64,000 nucleotides of DNA from Brumimicrobium glaciale. GTDB taxonomy: Bacteria; Bacteroidota; Bacteroidia; Flavobacteriales_D; Crocinitomicaceae. The stretch is taken from the NCBI RefSeq assembly GCF_004152935.1, contig NZ_SETE01000001.1:310001-374000 (forward strand), in the 5' to 3' direction. Position numbers and translations under genes: made by a program. Positions 63,896-64,000 of this stretch are shown in pieces (the first letter of the stretch is position 1; each line of letters opens with the position of its first letter). Below the pieces are notes generated by a model that made no database searches, was not told the origin of the DNA, and saw only the letters and a list, made by a program, of their open reading frames with translations.

Positions 63896-64000
63896 AAGTG
63901 GTAAGGATAATAAATCGTTTCAATATTGGTGGACCAACTTTTAATGCCACTTTTCTAACGAAGTTTTTAGGAGATGAATTTGAAACTACCTTAATCGGTG
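63880..64000 (+). CDS. Glycosyltransferase, N-terminal fragment cut by window end
   Basis: The frame opens at ATG 63880, inside the last codons of asnB, and reads MDRKIKVVRIINRFNIGGPT then FNATFLTKFLGDEFETTLIG up to the window edge. 'RIINRFNIGGP..N...L...L...FE..LI.G' is the donor-side start of GT-B fold glycosyltransferases (GT4 type). With asnB it marks the start of a polysaccharide gene cluster beyond the window. Confidence 0.8.
   Translation, partial: MDRKIKVVRIINRFNIGGPTFNATFLTKFLGDEFETTLIG

Noticed and set aside
1-64000. CRISPR arrays, tRNA or rRNA genes
   Set aside because: No regularly spaced repeats and no tRNA or rRNA sequence blocks were recognised in any intergenic gap; reading by eye could miss a single tRNA.

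Overview
The window is AT-rich chromosomal DNA from a member of the Bacteroidota, most likely Flavobacteriales and possibly a Fluviicola/Crocinitomicaceae-like genome; the exact lineage is inference. The evidence is two giant secreted proteins with type IX secretion C-terminal domains, many lipoprotein/OMP-style signal peptides ending in Q, promoter elements of the Bacteroidota form TTG-N18..20-TAnnTTTG, menaquinone synthesis (MenB), and an acpP-fabF-rnc and rimP-nusA-infB core. No rRNA, tRNA or CRISPR array was seen.

Layout. 0-2.3 kb: end of an RND efflux pump and a DUF2141 protein. 2.6-5.3 kb: a type IX secreted adhesin-like protein. 5.7-11.1 kb: an FNR-like reductase, two unknown secreted proteins and an M1 aminopeptidase, with repeats and a broken gene between them. 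11.5-17.8 kb: a light-related cassette with three photolyase/cryptochrome-family genes, a flavin reductase, a DUF2256 mini-protein, a TIGR03643/DUF2805 protein and a divergent NAD(P)-binding oxidoreductase. 17.9-18.6 kb: a HigBA-type toxin-antitoxin locus whose toxin is wrecked. 18.7-20 kb: tyrS. 20-21 kb: a broken RAYT transposase. 21-23.8 kb: a second type IX protein. 23.9-28 kb: a beta-oxidation operon with a MarR regulator. 28-31.3 kb: a decayed secreted gene, then a lipoprotein-TPR pair. 31.4-32.1 kb: a GxxExxY gene between inverted repeats. 32.1-36.9 kb: rimP-nusA-infB behind a promoter and a terminator-like leader hairpin. 37-43.6 kb: a four-gene operon bracketed by two paralogous M48 proteases. 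43.8-46.9 kb: acpP-fabF-rnc and divergent engB. 47-49.7 kb: SUFU protein, menB, and a RES/Xre toxin-antitoxin pair. 50-53.5 kb: TonB receptor divergent from a MocR regulator. 53.6-57.6 kb: a translationally overlapped MNT-HEPN-helicase operon. 58-60.5 kb: a membrane zinc-ribbon protein and an AAA ATPase flanked by 52-bp direct repeats. 60.5-64 kb: PBP4 (dacB), asnB and the start of a glycosyltransferase.

Themes. Intergenic space is packed with palindromes and short dispersed repeats, many centred on TGCA, and there is a decayed RAYT gene that could once have mobilised them. Three toxin-antitoxin-type loci occur (dead HigBA, RES/Xre, MntA/HepT). The strongest candidates for something new are the MntA-HepT-helicase operon, the AAA ATPase between direct repeats, and the photolyase cassette with its non-canonical start and unusual paralogs. 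All functions are predicted from sequence motifs and family knowledge; nothing was searched against a database.
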